Below, in pieces: positions 53,339 to 61,034 of a DNA stretch of 64,000 bases. The stretch lies in the NCBI GenBank assembly GCA_017164015.1, contig CP071065.1:5433918-5497917 (forward strand), written 5' to 3'. How positions within the stretch are numbered: position 1 is the first letter of the stretch; each line of letters starts with the position of its first letter. Source of the DNA: Nostoc sp. UHCC 0702 (GTDB taxonomy: Bacteria; Cyanobacteriota; Cyanobacteriia; Cyanobacteriales; Nostocaceae). A program made the translations under genes and the position numbers. The notes under the pieces were generated by a model, which saw only the letters and a program-made list of their open reading frames with translations, made no database searches and had not been told where the DNA came from.

Positions 53339-53584
53339 ATGAACAGCCCTGCAACGACAATTATTCGAGTCAACCTGGAGAGGGCGAAAGAGGTATCTCT
53401 TGAATGGGAAAAAGCTTCATACAGCCAACTCAGTGCTTATTGTTTGGAAATTTTAAGGGAGATAGGATGTACCGATACTGAACTCCCAGTCAATTTACAA
53501 ACTCGTGAACAGCAGTTAAATTTCATCACAGGCTTTGCATCTTATGCTTTTGGGGAGGTTTTAAATGTCCAAAATGTTAATTGA
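53339..53584 (+). CDS. Small protein of unknown function, first of a coupled pair
   Basis: The 81-residue product reads MNSPATTIIRVNLERAKEVSLEWEKASYSQLSAYCLEIL... and is mostly helical with one Cys near residue 44. I do not recognise it. ATG 53339 follows GGTGGA. The next gene starts 20 bases before its stop, a strong sign of one transcript. No toxin, antitoxin or phage family is evident by eye. Confidence 0.5.
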   Translation: MNSPATTIIRVNLERAKEVSLEWEKASYSQLSAYCLEILREIGCTDTELPVNLQTREQQLNFITGFASYAFGEVLNVQNVN

Positions 53585-53840
53585 AGAAGTTTCTAATGAA
53601 TCAGAGTGGGCAGAAGAAACTAGTTTGCCTGCAACAGATAACGATTTGTTAATTTTAACCGAAAAATTTTTAGGGTTTGAAATCCCGTCTAAAGTTTTTT
53701 TACAAGCTATGGCTATTGCTGCTTACGACTGTGCAGCAGCTTTTCGCTACACCGATAACTATCTGAATATCCTCAAGAATAAGAATAAGCGAAAAAATTT
53801 ATTGTTGTTAGAGTCTTCGCATGGGTTTGAAAATAATTGA
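53565..53840 (+). CDS. Small protein of unknown function, second of a coupled pair
   Basis: The 91-residue product (MSKMLIEEVSNESEWAEETSLPATDND..FLGFEIPSKVFLQAMAIAAYDCAAAFRYTDNYLNILKNKNKRKN) is helical, acidic at the start and basic at the end. The ATG lies inside the upstream gene, in another frame. I cannot name the family. The pair layout resembles small two-gene modules such as toxin-antitoxin sets, but no sequence motif supports that. Confidence 0.5.
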   Translation: MSKMLIEEVSNESEWAEETSLPATDNDLLILTEKFLGFEIPSKVFLQAMAIAAYDCAAAFRYTDNYLNILKNKNKRKNLLLLESSHGFENN

Positions 53841-54056
53841 GGTAGATTCAAAAGTATACCCCGCCCCTCTCCAATCACAATGAGAGGGGTTTTGTTTTTG
53901 ATTACAAATTCAGGTGTTAGTTGTCAGTTGTCAGTTGTCAGCGATGCACTGAGCTTGTCGAAGTGTTGTCAGTTGTCAGTTGTTATTCCCCCATCTCCCC
54001 ATCTCAAGAGCCGTCTTAATATCAAAGAACGTGAGATGAGTTTCCAGGGCACTAAA

Positions 54057-54246
54057 AGCGCTCTAGAGTACCTAGCGGTTACTTAGAGCGCTGAAGGGGA
54101 TTAAGGGTATGTGATCAAGTGACACTATAAAAGCTGTCACGTTTACTGATCGGAATTATACTTAAAAGTAATACCGTTAAGTTAGGAAAATTGAAGTACT
54201 TTCGCTACACTCTGATAGTTATCACTATTAGAGTGTAGTATTTTTT
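54057..54246 (+). ncRNA. Possible small structured RNA ending in an intrinsic terminator
   Basis: Three hairpins follow one another: AGCGCTCTA/TAGAGCGCT (54057-54065, 54084-54092), GTGACA/TGTCAC within GATCA..TGATC (about 54113-54150), and a 15-bp stem (54205-54219 with 54224-54238) followed by TTTTTT. No open frame is plausible here. Promoter and exact 5' end are not defined. Confidence 0.35.
54205..54246 (+). terminator. Rho-independent-type terminator
   Basis: CTACACTCTGATAGT and ACTATTAGAGTGTAG pair over 15 bp with one G-T pair and a four-base loop, and TATTTTTT follows directly. It would end plus-strand transcription from the small gene pair at 53339 or from a separate small RNA. Confidence 0.7.
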
Positions 54247-54747
54247 ATAGCATATTCAAAACTATTTTGATGACAAACTATAGTTAAATCAGGCGATCGC
54301 TCAACATCACAGACTCATCACAATTCTCTAGCAATTGAGTTTTTCAGCTATGTTTCGTGTTTTTGGCAATGCGATCGCTCTTGAAAAGTTTTTAGATTAG
54401 GGTGAGTTCGACACGTTAAAAAAGGCACAAAAAAAGGTTGAAACTGTATTTAGACAAAAATACACATGGTGTCGAGGGCGCTTGACTTGCAGTACGTGAT
54501 TCCCCAAAATGGTACTTTCTAGTGGATATATAGAATGGTAATCATAAAGGTATAGCGGCGGATTCACGAAACGCGACCAGTTAAAAATGCCCAACTTCTA
54601 GATTTTTGAGGTATTTTAAATGGTATCCTAATATTCACCATAGTGTACTTATGCTTATACAAGCTAGCAAATATGTGGGATACTTTTTTTAACTGCACTC
54701 CTGTATTCACCAGGCTAGTAGTTTGATTTGTTAAGGAACGTGTACAG

Positions 54748-55626
54748 ATGCATCAAAGTAAACCAAGTGACTTTATTGAACGCAATGATCTTAAAGCATT
54801 CCTGTCCTTATTGAGAGATTGGATGGCAATTCTTTTGATTGCTGCGATGAGCATTTGGGCAAATAATATATATGTTTATCTGATTTCAGTATGGGCGATC
54901 GGCATCTTTCAATTTGCCATTGGAGAAGCGTTACTACATGAAGCTGTACATTTTAATTTATTTAAAACCAAATCGTGGAATGAACAGCTAGAGTTTCTCT
55001 ATGGATTTCCTGTCTTCAGAACAGTATCCTCCTATCGGGAACAACATTTTCCTCATCATAGTTATTTTCTGAGCGAGAAAGATTATATCCCTGAATACTA
55101 TGAAATGTTGGGTTTAAACAAGCCAAATAAGAATGTGTTCTTTTTGTTGTTTGTGAAACTAATTATGGGATTTAGCGTCTATCATTTTATAAAATACGAT
55201 CATGGACTTCTTAAAGGCGTGGACTGGCGTCCTTTCAAAACGGGCTTTAAGTTGCTTGTGTTCTGGTTGGTTGTAGTTCTCAGCTTCTATTTATCAGGAA
55301 ATCTTGAAATTTTGTTGCTGTACTGGTTTGTGCCTCTAGTATGGTGTTTTTCGAGTTATTCATGTTGGTCTGAGGTACAGGAACACTTTAATACCATCTC
55401 ACATTCGAGATCAAACCTTGATTTTCTCACTAACCTTTTGACTCATAACACCGGGTATCACTACGTTCACCACCTTTACCCTACTATTCCTTGGTATAAG
55501 CTGCCAGAGGCACATGAGGCTTTTAGTTCAGACAGTCCAGATATCTCATACGGCATGTTTGATACTTACAGGCAATGGACACGCAAGTCGGTAGTATCTC
55601 ATGCCAGTGGTACTGATTCTGTGTGA
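54748..55626 (+). CDS. Fatty-acid desaturase family membrane oxygenase
   Basis: The 292-residue product has four or more membrane helices and three histidine boxes: ALLHEAVHF (about residue 68), REQHFPHHSYF (about 98) and HNTGYHYVHHLYPTIPW (about 230-246). These bind the di-iron center. It belongs to the family of desaturases, hydroxylases and ketolases that act on lipids or carotenoids. The substrate cannot be assigned by eye, and no lipid or carotenoid genes are adjacent. ATG 54748 follows AAGGAACG. Confidence 0.85.
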   Translation: MHQSKPSDFIERNDLKAFLSLLRDWMAILLIAAMSIWANNIYVYLISVWAIGIFQFAIGEALLHEAVHFNLFKTKSWNEQLEFLYGFPVFRTVSSYREQHFPHHSYFLSEKDYIPEYYEMLGLNKPNKNVFFLLFVKLIMGFSVYHFIKYDHGLLKGVDWRPFKTGFKLLVFWLVVVLSFYLSGNLEILLLYWFVPLVWCFSSYSCWSEVQEHFNTISHSRSNLDFLTNLLTHNTGYHYVHHLYPTIPWYKLPEAHEAFSSDSPDISYGMFDTYRQWTRKSVVSHASGTDSV

Positions 55627-56101
55627 GGTTGATACACAATAGAAATCATCTACCTTGCTACTACAGCTTAGGGGCATTTAACCCAATGCGATCGCCGTCA
55701 ACATTCCTATCGTGAAGTACGCCGCACTTCGTAAATACAGTCATAATAGGATTGTTGCGTATTGAACCTCTAACTGCTGGCACTTTGGGTGTTATTACCT
55801 TTTAACTTATAACAAAAATTGTTCATGCTAAAGTTGCTTTGTCTGGGAATAAGCCGTGAAATTTGGTAATTTACTCCTCAATATAAGCGTCACTTATAGC
55901 CGGAGGCAGAAGGCAGCAATGCTTTCGGTAGGAGGTAAAAACTTTACTGTTGCTGACATTCACGATTTCAAAATGTCCTAATCTACGATTCGATTGCTAT
56001 ATTATTTATTTACATACTGCAATGAAATTTGCAAACTAGATTTATAAAAACGAGTGTAATACAAACACTGGTTCATAAAAATATATTAATATTAGCAGGT
56101 A
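55627..56101. other. Intergenic region, nothing recognised
   Basis: Between the convergent desaturase and SET-domain genes there are 475 bases with no plausible frame, only fragments such as GAAGTACGCCGCACTTC and HIP1-like sites. Confidence 0.5.
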
Positions 56102-56647
56102 TCAACTTAAAAACTTAATCAGTTGACTTGGCAAATCAAAACAATGAATATCTTCAACATCATTTAAAAGACTTATTAGTTTTTGGGCTGATTGTAATAA
56201 GGCTTCCTTGGTAGATAAACTAATAATTTCATGATTATTAGTTAATAATTCTATTTCTTTTTCAATTCCAATATACCTATAATCTATAGTTAATTCATCT
56301 CCATGATTAATATTCTCTAGAGCGACAAAAAAACCAAGACATGATAAAAGATTAGGGTTACTGGCATGATTAATATAGCCTGTATTGTCAATATATCCTA
56401 TATTTTCATGGGTTTCACGAGAGTGTAAAAAGTAATGACCACCCCATCTCATGCCAGCATTCATCGGAAATTCATCTGCTTTGCTCAACTCTTCAGGGTA
56501 ATCTTCTTCCAAAATAAATTGATTGATTGTAAAAATAGTTGCTGGAATGAAGATGATACTTCCTTTATGGACAAATTCTAAACTAAATAATCCCTTTCCT
56601 GCATTCGGTATACTAGACTTTTTCACTTCTGTTTTGATGCACAACAT
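56102..56647 (-). CDS. SET-domain protein
   Basis: The 181-residue product has the SET pattern: KKSSIPNAGKGLFSLEFVHKGSIIF at the start (SxxxGxGLF), TGYINHASNPNLLSC (the NHS-like SAM-binding motif) and ENINHGDELTIDYRYI (GxELTxDY with the catalytic Tyr region). SET proteins methylate protein lysines with SAM. It lacks the pre- and post-SET zinc clusters, as is usual in bacterial members. Its target is unknown. Base composition is AT-rich and it stands alone, so transfer is possible. Confidence 0.8.
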   Translation of the reverse strand: MLCIKTEVKKSSIPNAGKGLFSLEFVHKGSIIFIPATIFTINQFILEEDYPEELSKADEFPMNAGMRWGGHYFLHSRETHENIGYIDNTGYINHASNPNLLSCLGFFVALENINHGDELTIDYRYIGIEKEIELLTNNHEIISLSTKEALLQSAQKLISLLNDVEDIHCFDLPSQLIKFLS

Positions 56648-57708
56648 AGATTATTCTACTTAATTAAGATATCTCAATTATTACTTTCAGGACTTACGCA
56701 ACTGGCACACATATTTTCTGCAATGGCAGTCAATAGGAGCCAGCGCGAAGCGGTGAGGCAGTCCGGTCTTGGGGTCTCCCCAAGTAGAGGAACTGCCTCA
56801 CCCGAAGGGAGGTTCCCTCGTTGATTGCGACTGGCGTGAAAGTGCCCGTCGCGCAAAGAGGAAATTTAAGATAAATATTGAGCGTTCACAAACAAATTAG
56901 GATTGCTGTAGTCTGAAGATGCGAGCCACTACATTCAAGGTCAGCTTTTTGTGACAAAGTGCCGTTAGGATTAGTCTCATCGGTACTCCTGGTAGTTGTA
57001 GTTCTCGAATTCTATGAACAATTTCACTCCACACTCGTTGTTTTGGAGAATATTCAATTGCAAAATTTTTCGGAAAAACTGCTGACACAATTTAACTCAC
57101 TAAATAATCTGGTATGAATACCTTAATATGCCCATTTAATAATTAAGAAATTACTATTTTGATATTTTGTAATTCCTTGTATTAATTATCTTAACTTTCT
57201 CCTTCTTTGACAATAATTTAAGTACTTAATAAAATTCACTTATGTCTATAGGACTCATATTTGATTTTTGAACAAAACTTAGTACAGCTTTATTCCTTCT
57301 TCCCAGTCCCCAGTCCCCAGTCCCCAGTCCCCAGTCCCTTACCTCTACGAGTGATTCTCCAAATCAAATCGGATTGCTATAGATATACTTATTTTATTTA
57401 AGTAGAATTTCAGTAATAATTTCAGGAAGGCTCATCTCCAAAATTAAGGAAATTAAAAATTTAATAAGTATAGGACTTACGCACTGTACAAATTAACCAT
57501 AATATGATTGATAGTATTTGGTCGTTTCAGGCGCTTCGCATAACCCTGATTTATTGGGATATTTGCGTAGGCGTAGCCCGTCGTAGACATCGCGGTAGTG
57601 CTAAACATGGCTGAAACACCCAAATCGGGTGTAGTACTTCAGAATTACAAAAGATGAATAATGAAGTGCGTTAACGAAGTAACGCACCAGTGGAAATTCT
57701 TAGTATTG
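56648..57708. other. 1-kb repeat region without clear genes
   Basis: It contains a dispersed repeat at about 56690-56870 (GCGAAGCGGTGAGGCAGT .. ACTGCCTCACC), CCCCAGT tandem units at 57302-57340, and GCGTAGCCCGTCGTAGACATCG-like fragments around 57570. A minus frame at 56897-57088 (KNFAIEYSPKQRVWSEIVHRIR..) reads like protein but matches nothing I know and has no ribosome binding site; it could be a gene fragment. Confidence 0.5.
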
Positions 57709-58116
57709 CTAAGGCACAATCAGCACTGGACAAGGGGAAAGGTTAATTACGCGGGTAGTAACACTATCAGTTGCCCCCTCTTCAGTTAAACCTAGTCCCC
57801 GACAGCCCATGATAATTAAATCTGCCCCGATTTCATCAGCAACATCGCAGATCGTAAATGCTGGTTTACCCTGCCTTTCCAAGACTTCAGCTTGAATACC
57901 TTGCCCAGAAAATAAAGTTTGGGCATTTTCCAGCAGTTTGGCAACTACCTCTGGTGACACCATTGGATCTGCACTAGGTGTCTCTTTTAGCGGTTCTTCT
58001 ACGACAGATAGCAGCACCAAGCGGCTACCGTATTTTTGGACAACGTTGGCAACTACATCAGCAGCTTCCCGCGCTTCCCGGCTTTGATCAATAGGAAATA
58101 GCACTGTCTTGAACAT
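57709..58116 (-). CDS. Universal stress protein (UspA family)
   Basis: From ATG 58116 the 135-residue product begins FKTVLFPIDQSREAREAADVV and ends with the ATP-binding motif ADLIIMGCRGLGLTEEGATDSVTTRVINLSPCPVLIVP (GxRG-9x-GS/T variant). The fold is a Rossmann-like dimer that binds ATP or AMP. Its role in cyanobacteria is not settled. It is divergent from pgk with 90 bp between. Confidence 0.92.
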   Translation of the reverse strand: MFKTVLFPIDQSREAREAADVVANVVQKYGSRLVLLSVVEEPLKETPSADPMVSPEVVAKLLENAQTLFSGQGIQAEVLERQGKPAFTICDVADEIGADLIIMGCRGLGLTEEGATDSVTTRVINLSPCPVLIVP

Positions 58117-58206
58117 CTCTCTCACCTGGGCACCCCTGACTCCGGTAAAATCTGGATGGTTCTACTTTCAAAACAATAACAAAAAGGCAATCAGGAGGGT
58201 CTGGCT

Positions 58207-59409
58207 GTGTCTAAAAAAACTGTGGCAAGTTTATCTGCTGCCGATATATCTGGTAAACGCGCTTTGGTGCGGGTTGACTTTAATGTGCCTGTGGATGACC
58301 AAGGCAACATCACAGACGATACTCGCATACGCGCTGCCCTGCCAACCATCCAAGATTTGACGCAAAAGGGAGCTAAGGTAATTCTAGCAAGCCATTTTGG
58401 TCGTCCCAAGGGTGTGGATGAAAAATTGCGCCTGACTCCCGTTGCTAAGCGCCTCTCTGAGTTGTTGGGGCAAGAAGTCATTAAAACTGATGACTCTATT
58501 GGCGATGAAGTCGCTGCTAAAGTGGCGGCGTTGCAAAATGGCCAAGTTCTTTTACTAGAAAATGTCCGTTTTTACAAAGAAGAAGAGAAAAATGACCCAG
58601 AATTTGCCCAAAAATTAGCAGCTAATGCCGATTTTTACGTAAATGACGCTTTTGGTACTGCACACCGCGCCCACGCTTCTACTGAAGGTGTAACTAAATT
58701 CCTCAGTCCTTCTGTGGCTGGCTATTTGGTTGAGAAGGAATTGCAATATCTGCAAAGTGCCATTGAAAATCCCCAACGTCCTTTGGCGGCAATTATTGGC
58801 GGTTCTAAAGTCTCCAGTAAAATTGGCGTGATTGAAACGCTGTTGGAGAAGTGCGACAAACTGATCATCGGCGGTGGGATGATTTTCACCTTCTACAAAG
58901 CCCGTGGTTTGAGTGTTGGTAAGTCTTTGGTGGAAGAAGACAAGCTAGAACTAGCGAAGTCTTTGGAAGCAAAAGCAAAAGAACGTGGTGTTAGCTTACT
59001 ACTACCCACAGATGTGGTGGTGGCAGATAACTTTGCCCCCGATGCCAATTCTCAAACTGTTAGCATTGAGAACATCCCAGATGGTTGGATGGGTTTGGAT
59101 ATTGGCCCTGACTCTGTAAAAGTCTTCCAAGAAGCCCTTGCAGATACCAAGACAGTGATTTGGAACGGGCCGATGGGTGTGTTTGAATTTGATAAATTTG
59201 CTGTAGGCACAGAAGCGATCGCTCATACTCTGGCCGAAATCGGCAAAACTGGTACAACCACAATCATCGGTGGCGGCGACTCTGTGGCGGCTGTGGAAAA
59301 AGTCGGTTTGGCTGATCAAATGAGCCATATCTCCACTGGTGGTGGTGCTAGCTTAGAATTACTCGAAGGCAAAGTACTACCTGGTATCGCGGCTTTAGAT
59401 GAAGCGTAA
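58207..59409 (+). CDS. pgk: Phosphoglycerate kinase
   Basis: The 400-residue enzyme transfers phosphate between 3-phosphoglycerate and ATP in the Calvin cycle and glycolysis. It starts at GTG 58207 with AGGAGGG ahead. Hallmarks are RALVRVDFNVPVDDQGNITDDTRI, ILASHFGRP, LLLENVRFY, YVNDAFGTAHRAHAST, AIIGGSKVSSKIGVIETLL, TVIWNGPMGVFE and TTIIGGGDSVAAVEKVG. Length and sequence are normal. Confidence 0.97.
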   Translation: MSKKTVASLSAADISGKRALVRVDFNVPVDDQGNITDDTRIRAALPTIQDLTQKGAKVILASHFGRPKGVDEKLRLTPVAKRLSELLGQEVIKTDDSIGDEVAAKVAALQNGQVLLLENVRFYKEEEKNDPEFAQKLAANADFYVNDAFGTAHRAHASTEGVTKFLSPSVAGYLVEKELQYLQSAIENPQRPLAAIIGGSKVSSKIGVIETLLEKCDKLIIGGGMIFTFYKARGLSVGKSLVEEDKLELAKSLEAKAKERGVSLLLPTDVVVADNFAPDANSQTVSIENIPDGWMGLDIGPDSVKVFQEALADTKTVIWNGPMGVFEFDKFAVGTEAIAHTLAEIGKTGTTTIIGGGDSVAAVEKVGLADQMSHISTGGGASLELLEGKVLPGIAALDEA

Positions 59410-59818
59410 GTAGGGAATGGGGACTGGGGACTGGGGAATAAGATTAAGAATACTATTTTCCAATCCCAATGCCCCATGCCCTATGCCCATGCCCATGCCC
59501 AATTCCCAATCCCCAATCCCCAATACTCAATCCCTAAATATGCAACCAAAATGGCTCGAGTTCCCTACGAGGGAATGGGGGTTTCAAAACCTCTCCCCGA
59601 AACGGAGAGAGGTTTGGAGAGGGGTTCTTAGTATACTTTTCGACTTTTCAAACATCCTCTAACAGTCAAAAGTCATCAGTCAAAACTTCAAGCGGGATAA
59701 TTTAATTTTTGCAATTCCCCAACTTGTCATCCTTCTTAAGAAGGATAGTAGTTAACTAATTTAATATTTACACTAATTTATAATACTTGTCCGCTGCAAA
59801 AATCATTGTGTATATTTG
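59410..59818. other. Repeat-filled region after pgk
   Basis: It holds GGGGACTGGGGA and CCCATGCCCA/CCCCAATCCC tandem units (59415-59535), then the TACGAGGGAATGGGGG .. GGAGAGAGGTTTGGAGAGG .. TTAGTATACTTTTCGACTT repeat (59555-59660) that matches 44780-44890. It may include the pgk terminator. Confidence 0.65.
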
Positions 59819-60700
59819 ATGACTGAAATCACTCAGGACAAACCAATCCAGCACCACCCAAGACTCGGAGTTGAAGTATTGCAAGGTTGTAATCTGAGCA
59901 ATCTTACAGATTTACAATCGCGTGAATTCAAACAATCACTTTGGGAACACGGCGTTGTCGTAGTCAGACAGCAACAGCTGACCGCAAAGCAGTTGGAAGA
60001 ATTTGCTAGGCAGACTTTCGGCAATTTGATGTTTGGCAACCCCTCTAAAAAATTAGATCCTGATATCAGTCCAGATTTACAAAGCCCATATGTGTATATG
60101 CTGGGCAACCCCAAGGGGCTGACTCAGGAACCAGTAGATAAATATGCATGGCAATGGCATCATGATAAAGACGGCATCCCGCGTACAGAAGGACTTGATA
60201 TGAACGCCCTGTACGTTGTGATGCTTTATGGAGTCCAACTGCCTGCGGAAGGTTTAGATGGGCAACCCCATACAACTGAGTTCATCGACATGGTTGAAGC
60301 ATACAACAACCTAGATCCTCAACATCAACAGGAACTAGAGCCGATATCGTTGTATCATATGCCACCAATGTTTTCTCAAGCGAAAAATGCAACGGCTGAA
60401 ATCCCCATGAAAGTGCATCCAATTGTGTCTACGCACAAAGTCACCGGTCAAAAGGGATTATATTTAGGCTCAAATTCAGCAATTCCTGTGGGTATGGAGG
60501 ATAGACCAGAGGAAGCAAAACATTTCTGGGAGAATTTATTTCAGACTGTTCTAGACTGCACGCCAATCTACTCTCACGTTTGGCAGCCAGGAGATATTGT
60601 CTTTTGGGACAATTCACAGGTAATGCACAGAGGTACTCCCTATGATGCTTCGTTGCATCAGCGTATTGCACTGCGATTAGGAGTCGTGGACAATACATAA
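59819..60700 (+). CDS. TauD/TfdA-family Fe(II)/2-oxoglutarate oxygenase
   Basis: From ATG 59819 the product is 293 residues. The iron triad is His114-Asp116 (WHHDKDG) and His270 (WDNSQVMHRG); Arg282 or Arg286 would bind 2-oxoglutarate. The sequence is not close to the oxygenase at 29735: it lacks the DNYHHPDYPEIF segment and the AKWRYK Lys. So it has a different substrate, for example taurine, another sulfonate or a natural-product intermediate. It stands alone with no ABC transporter or biosynthetic genes beside it. Confidence 0.88.
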   Translation: MTEITQDKPIQHHPRLGVEVLQGCNLSNLTDLQSREFKQSLWEHGVVVVRQQQLTAKQLEEFARQTFGNLMFGNPSKKLDPDISPDLQSPYVYMLGNPKGLTQEPVDKYAWQWHHDKDGIPRTEGLDMNALYVVMLYGVQLPAEGLDGQPHTTEFIDMVEAYNNLDPQHQQELEPISLYHMPPMFSQAKNATAEIPMKVHPIVSTHKVTGQKGLYLGSNSAIPVGMEDRPEEAKHFWENLFQTVLDCTPIYSHVWQPGDIVFWDNSQVMHRGTPYDASLHQRIALRLGVVDNT

Positions 60701-60772
60701 TTATTAAATAATTTTACTTAGTTTATCTTTGAGTTGCCAGAACACAAGAGTTATATCATGTCCAGATAATTA

Positions 60773-60940
60773 TATCATGTCCGTTTAAACACTTATGATA
60801 TCTGTGGAGGTCGGTAATTGGGAATTGGTAATTGGTAATTGGTAATTGGTTTTCAGTATTACCTATTACCCATTACCCATTACCTATTACCTATTACCAA
60901 GCAAACCGACTATATCGTAAGTAATTAACCGAACTTGATA
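60773..60940. mobile_element. MITE with 23-bp imperfect terminal inverted repeats (copy B, inverted)
   Basis: The left end begins TATCATGTCCG and the right end, read inward, begins TATCAAGTTCGG; both inner edges end ACTTA. Unit TTAAACACTTATGATATC and the GGTCGGTAATTGGGAATTGG run are reverse complements of copy A at 52475-52629. A truncated second left end (TATATCATGTCCAG) lies just before, at about 60751. Confidence 0.75.
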
Positions 60941-61034
60941 TTAGTTATGATTCCCCCAGTTATTGCACCTCACGCAAAGCCGCAAAGACGCAAAGGTAGA
61001 AGGTAATTGCGCTAGAAAGCCTGCTATATATGGT

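Larger units (their letters stand above)
53841..54747. other. Intergenic region with repeats and strong hairpins
   Basis: It contains GTCAGTT heptads at 53915-53985, a group of hairpins from 54057 to 54246 described separately, and AT-rich sequence ahead of the desaturase gene. Frames at 53880-54086 and 54397-54594 look non-coding. Confidence 0.5.

Noticed and set aside
59661..59690. Operator-like AGTCAAAAGTCATCAGTCAA stretch after pgk
   Set aside because: It lacks the GAC-N5-GTC core and matches the ordinary heptad repeats.
59819..60700. Second TauD-type oxygenase considered as another isonitrile synthase
   Set aside because: It lacks the YHHPDYPEIF and AKWRYK features of the first one and has no thioesterase, ACP or NRPS beside it.
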